Shown here in pieces: positions 59,601-64,000 of a DNA stretch of 64,000 bases (positions are counted from its first letter, which is position 1; the number at the start of each line of letters is the position of its first letter). Where the stretch lies: NCBI RefSeq assembly GCF_029227915.1, contig NC_079879.1, positions 17,360,001 through 17,424,000 of the forward strand. Reading direction: 5' to 3'. The translations under genes were made by a program, and so were the position numbers. Origin of the DNA: Hydractinia symbiolongicarpus (taxonomy: Eukaryota; Cnidaria; Hydrozoa; Anthoathecata; Hydractiniidae). Under the pieces are notes generated by a model. The model was not told the origin of the DNA, did no database searches, and saw only the letters and a program-made list of their open reading frames with translations.

Positions 59601-62398
59601 GGTGTGTTTTGTTATATTCATTTGTAACTACATTTGTAAGAAATACCGGACAAATTATTGAGTAGCATAAAGGGTCAAATTTTGAAAATAATCTCCTTAA
59701 TTAACTATATGTGTTGTGTCAATAAGAAACTCTGACAGAAAGGGTTGTTATAAATCTGTGTAAGTCTGTTTTAATTTTTTTTATTTTAAATCTTAGATTG
59801 TTCTGGAAGCTCTTGAATGTACGAACGATCAAGTCATTTCACTTCCCGCCAAAACAGGCGTTAAACGTTTTTCTATTGTTGCAGATCAAGTTGAATTTGT
59901 TACAGTGTGTAATGTTGACAAGACTCACAAACAAATCGCAACATGTCACTCAACTCAATGTCGTTTATCAAAGAACCAATCAACAAAACGAAATGTAAGA
60001 AATTTAACTGATTGTTCATCACTTTGTCAACATCTTAAATTGCTAAAAGAAAGTTTTGACGAAGTGCCAACGAGGATGGAGATGGATATCGAGGTTGATG
60101 ATGGTAACTATGGTGATAGCAGTGATGAAGATGATACTTTACCCTCTGAAAAGGTTGTTAGTTTTACTTATTACAGCCAAACCTATGTACTTATAAAAGC
60201 AGACTTAAAAAATAATTTTTTGAGGAAACAAAGCAACGTTAAAAATTGAGAAAAAAGTAAAAAAAAAAAATCCTTCAAAGTTTAAGCTTGACTTTAGAAA
60301 GTAAACATTTTTTGTCAGAATTATTTTGAATCTATGGACATTCGGCATTTTACACACATCTTTTCTTCGTAGTGGGAAGATATATTTGATGTTGCATGTG
60401 GGTTATGGACCTTTGGCAAGAATTGTCCTTCTACTCAAATTGTTGATTCCAATCCAGATTCAAACAACTTAAGTATACAATTCTATCAACGAAGTAGAAT
60501 AGATATTAAAGAACCAGAAACTTTCCCATTGTTCGTTCCTAGTGCTAATGGAACGTGTACTTGCCAGGTAAATTTTTCAACCATTTAGAAAAACTATTAC
60601 TCTCTTAGAATTAGTTGATTAAGGTTAATATGTTTTGATACTTAGGCCAGATGGACGTCTGACGAAAATCCAGATGGTCTATTGGAAGAAGTCGGAAAGA
60701 CTACGCTGTTTTTAAGCTTAGGTAAAAGATTATCAATTTTGAGAAGCCTTTTTCCAAAACAAAGCCAGATTTACCAATCCAATCTTTTTAGGCGCCGTAG
60801 AAGCAAAAGTCTGGAAAAGAAAATGTCTTCAAGGTACATGCATAAGATCATGGGCTGGAGAGGATGAGTGTATATTCAGGCTTTCCGCTCACACGTGTGC
60901 CGGATATGAAATTGGTTGGATGTTTGTTGATGCTGTAAATAGCGGAAAACAAACATTTTCAGGATTTACCATGTGCATGAATAAAACGTACAAGCGCCTG
61001 TTTCCGACAGGCAAATCTTTTATGTCCAGTCGGACTTTTATTGCGTGGTGGTTTGCATGGGCATCGCATATGAAAATCGACTTTCGTATGTCTTGCTCTT
61101 GGTGCGGCGGAAAATGCAGTTCACTTGCTTGTGATGGAACGAAAATTGGATTAAATTTTAAACAAGCATTTGTTTCACCCATTAAACGCTCCAACGAATC
61201 TGAAATTTTGGAAACGAAACTGAGACGATTGAATCGGTGCTTTATTCCCACATCCATGAACAACACTGCAGCATTTTGCAAATTGGCGCGAGACACTTTT
61301 CAACAAATGTGTCGATTTATAATTGATGGGGATTATAACCAGATTTCGTCACTTATGTTCAAAGAATATGTGCAGTTACTTGATGATCGAGTTGTACCTT
61401 TTATTTCTCGCGTTTTTAACATACAACAGGAAGGTATAGATCGAAACGAACAACTGGCCGCCGCCAAGTGGTTATCGATGCTGTTTACTGATTGTTCCGT
61501 TGATGTCATATGTCCTATAGCTTTAGCAAAAAAGCTGAACAGTTTTTTTAGCACTAGCAGTATGGACACTTTGGCGTTTGCCGAAGATGTTAAGACATAT
61601 TGTCCTGAGATGGCATGGTTAATGATACAATCATTCCTCGTTCATAATGGGACGATTCCCGAGGACACGCTTAGCTTTTTCGTACACGTATGCGAGCGTG
61701 TAAAATCTATACATTCTTTTAATACTCCACCTGCACCAACTCAGAAATTAGAAGGTACTTATAACCCGGCGAAGTACGGTCGAGCGTACTACTTTACTGA
61801 GAATGGAGAGCAAATAAGAAAAATGCGAAGTTTTTCCATGGATAAAAGGGAAATAAAAGACACCGCAAATGATGACACCCCAGATGTTAGATGTCGGAAG
61901 GTGTACCCGGACGTGTCAAAAAAAGGGACAACATATCTTTTTTTGTGGTTTTGTCCTTATCATGGTCACTGTCTTGGGTTTCACATTATAACAGGAAGTG
62001 AAGGAAGAAAGGACGCACTGGCATCATTGTATACCCATTTGGAAAAAGGGCCCGAAACCATTTTTTACGATTTTGCTTGTAGCTTAAGCGAGTACGCCAA
62101 AAATCGAGAATCTGGGTATTTTCAAGACACGCGTTTTTTTCATGACGTGTTCCACGGATTCAGCCATAAATGCTCTCAAGCCTACAACAGTAGCAGGTTA
62201 AGTGGAATGAACTCACCGAACACAAGTATCTGTGAACAATTTAACAGCTTTCTGCAAAGAATTAAAGCCTCGGCAAAATTAATGGGACAAGCGCATTTTA
62301 CGTTTTACGTTCAATTCTTCATACACCAGTGGAACATTAAAGTTTTTAATAGTAGCCGGACTAGAATGAAGATTGGTTACTACGGTGCGTTTGAGTAG
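56694..62398 (+). CDS. KDZ (Kyakuja-Dileera-Zisupton) superfamily transposase, nine exons, intact
   Basis: Exons: 56694-56862, 57507-57929, 58039-58168, 58493-59093, 59365-59601, 59797-60153, 60373-60567, 60646-60721, 60792-62398. All junctions are GT-AG and all phases agree; the sum is 3795 nt, 1264 residues, no stop. Exon 1 is acidic (EVEYNAMLTSLEEVPEVLVE). Exon 5 holds a SWIM-like cluster (TCQCKIF and TCCHCR). The last exon has the KDZ hallmark: CSWCGGKC then CDGTKIG (first Asp, about 844), YHGHCLGFHIITGSEGRKD, FYDFACSLSEY (second Asp, about 1153), FFHDVFHGFSHKCS and CEQFNSF (Glu, about 1210). KDZ enzymes are DDE cut-and-paste transposases common in fungi and some animals. Intron 1 carries CTCGAA-type repeats. 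The element's own TIRs were not found, so it is either a live transposon or a domesticated gene. Confidence 0.85.
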
Positions 62399-62399
62399 A

Positions 62400-63235
62400 C
62401 ACTGACTAAGAAGATTGTGCAAAACGATATAAAGTAACATTATCAGGTTACAAAAGTGCTAAGCCTAAAATCTATTATTAAATATGGTGCGTGATTTTAT
62501 ATAGAAGCCTGAATATTTACAAAAGTAAAAAATATCCACGTATATTATAATACAATCACTGTACTGGAGCTTCTATCATTGTTTGTTTCATAATTTTGTT
62601 GACATAATATCTTATCGCCTTGTTCACACTAAGGAGCTAACATCGTTACGACTTTACCAAGATATGTAGTGTGTGTAGGTGTAAAAGGTGTTAATAACTT
62701 TTTCTATATATAATGTCAAAGTTCAGGTAACAAAGCTCTTGATATTTAACACAGACTTCTTACTGACTTCAATCAAAGCTGTGTTTAAATACTTAATAAA
62801 TTCTATTTGAAAATCTGCCTTAGGAATAGAAAAGAAGTGCTTTCAATAAAATTATTTTATATACATAAAATAAAGCAAATATGTTTTTGGTTTACATATA
62901 TACATGCTTGACTGCATTGGAACAAACATTAATTTAAGTTTTTATAAGTTTCATGTCTAGCTTTTTCATATTCAGTGTTCATGCTGCTACCAAGTATAAG
63001 ATATATAACAAATGAAAAAAATATATATAACTAAGGTAACATATTGTCTTCCTCTATGACCATAGAATGTGCTGCTAAATTTGTATGCCAATCTTTTCGT
63101 AGATCCATTTCATGTCTCATTATTCACATCGCAAATGTCATTTCTTCCCAAGCTATATAAATAAGGAAAATATATTATCTAATAATAAATACACAGTTTC
63201 ACATTGTCAATCACCAAATATGTAAATAATTATTG
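62400..63235. other. Spacer after KDZ gene, no gene seen
   Basis: AT-rich, no open frame of note. It should hold the KDZ 3' UTR and possibly the right transposon end. Confidence 0.4.
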
Positions 63236-63375
63236 TGGTGCCGTAGGTTAGTGGTTTTAACTCTCACAATTTGTGTGGGAGACTGGGGCTCAATTTCTCT
63301 TGGTAGCGATTTAATTTTGGCAAGAAAATGTTATCACAACTCAAGCCATGTGAGGGAAATTGGGGCATGGCTGCT
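63236..63375 (+). repeat. tRNA-derived SINE, plus orientation
   Basis: GGTGCCGTAGGTTAGTGGTT (A-box region) and GGGGCTCAATTTCTCTTGG (B-box region), then AAGCCATGTGAGGGAAATTG, all matching the inverted copy at 63665-63978. The head is more decayed than that copy. Confidence 0.7.
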
Positions 63376-63664
63376 TTTCCTAAAGTAGGAACCAGCAGTA
63401 ACCAGCAGTATTTTGAACTAACCAACAGAGAACCAGCAGTTTTTTAATTAACCACAAGAGAACGTTTAGTTAAGTAGATAAAAACGAAATAAATGCAACT
63501 ACCGCTTCGAATGCGCAACATGTTACAATGTATACAACAGTTCATGACACGTTTTTTCTGAAATGTTTATGTCTGGTGGGAGTCAGGCTTTATGCAACAG
63601 TTGATTAAAAGGGTGAAGGCTTTTTTTAAAAAAGTCTGCGTAACTCAAAATGAGCATTAAATAG

Positions 63665-63978
63665 ATAGATAGATGTGCATATTTTACATGGCTAGCCTCA
63701 CAAATATCGAGGGATATACCCTGTCTATTATTTCCAGGAGGGGCCATGGCTTAGATTGGGAGTCCTCGAGTATAGTAGTCCTCAAGTCCACGCTCTACCA
63801 GACAACTCCTGGCAACATCCAACAGCCCACACAGTGTGCCATCTCTCCAAATTCCCTCACATGGCTTGGGTTAACCCGGGGCTATGGTAACATTCACTTG
63901 CTCATGTTGAATCGCTGTCAAGAGGAATCGAACCCCGGTCTCCCGCACAGCTATAACCACTAATCTACGGCACCACAA
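63665..63978 (-). repeat. tRNA-derived SINE, minus orientation, full length
   Basis: On the minus strand: GGTGCCGTAGATTAGTGGTT, GGGGTTCGATTCCTC (consensus-like B box), a body of about 230 bp, and an ATCT tetranucleotide tail at 63661-63675. About 310 bp. Confidence 0.75.
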
Positions 63979-64000
63979 ATACTCTAGGACTCCGCATCTA

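Overview
This is an AT-rich, intron-containing animal genomic window. A cnidarian, probably a hydrozoan, is my best guess. The reasons are a spliced SH2 adaptor of SLP-76/BLNK type, a KDZ-class transposase gene, Polinton, DIRS, RTE and R2-like elements, and tRNA-headed SINEs, all in AT-rich spacer. The species is inferred, not shown. No rRNA, CRISPR or bacterial-type operon was seen.

Layout. About 1-1.29 kb is a minus-strand LINE fragment that abuts a broken Polinton DNA polymerase (1.28-3.19 kb). A second, nearly complete but decayed Polinton lies at about 3.93-15.56 kb between degenerate terminal inverted repeats. It carries a SAP/repeat protein, a zinc-ribbon protein, penton-like and major capsid genes, several membrane or coiled-coil genes, an integrase and a truncated polymerase, and an R2-like LINE fragment has landed in it. 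Its right end abuts a broken YqaJ/SWIM nuclease gene (15.57-16.74 kb). The stretch 17-29 kb is mostly spacer with repeats: a CRE-palindrome repeat family, a Tigger-like element, a 30-bp minisatellite and an inverted GGGATGC pair.

Two minus-strand host genes follow. One is a proline/tyrosine-rich gene at 29.7-32.3 kb (5' end not found). The other is a 14-exon SH2 adaptor at 34.6-40.9 kb with tandem Tyr motifs; further acidic N-terminal exons reach 46.1 kb. In every case I checked the splice phases across the proposed introns.

From 48 kb onward: a 1.27-kb TIR element inserted beside a LINE tail, a full-length but mutated DIRS-type retrotransposon (50.07-54.5 kb), an RTE 3' fragment, an apparently intact nine-exon KDZ transposase gene (56.7-62.4 kb; 1264 codons plus stop, no frame break), and an inverted pair of tRNA-derived SINEs.

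The most interesting signals are the Polinton regulatory grammar (a shared TATAATAAA box against the start codon, head-to-head starts 20-33 bp apart, hairpins at gene ends), the intact KDZ gene, and the SLP-76-like adaptor with a possible alternative first exon.
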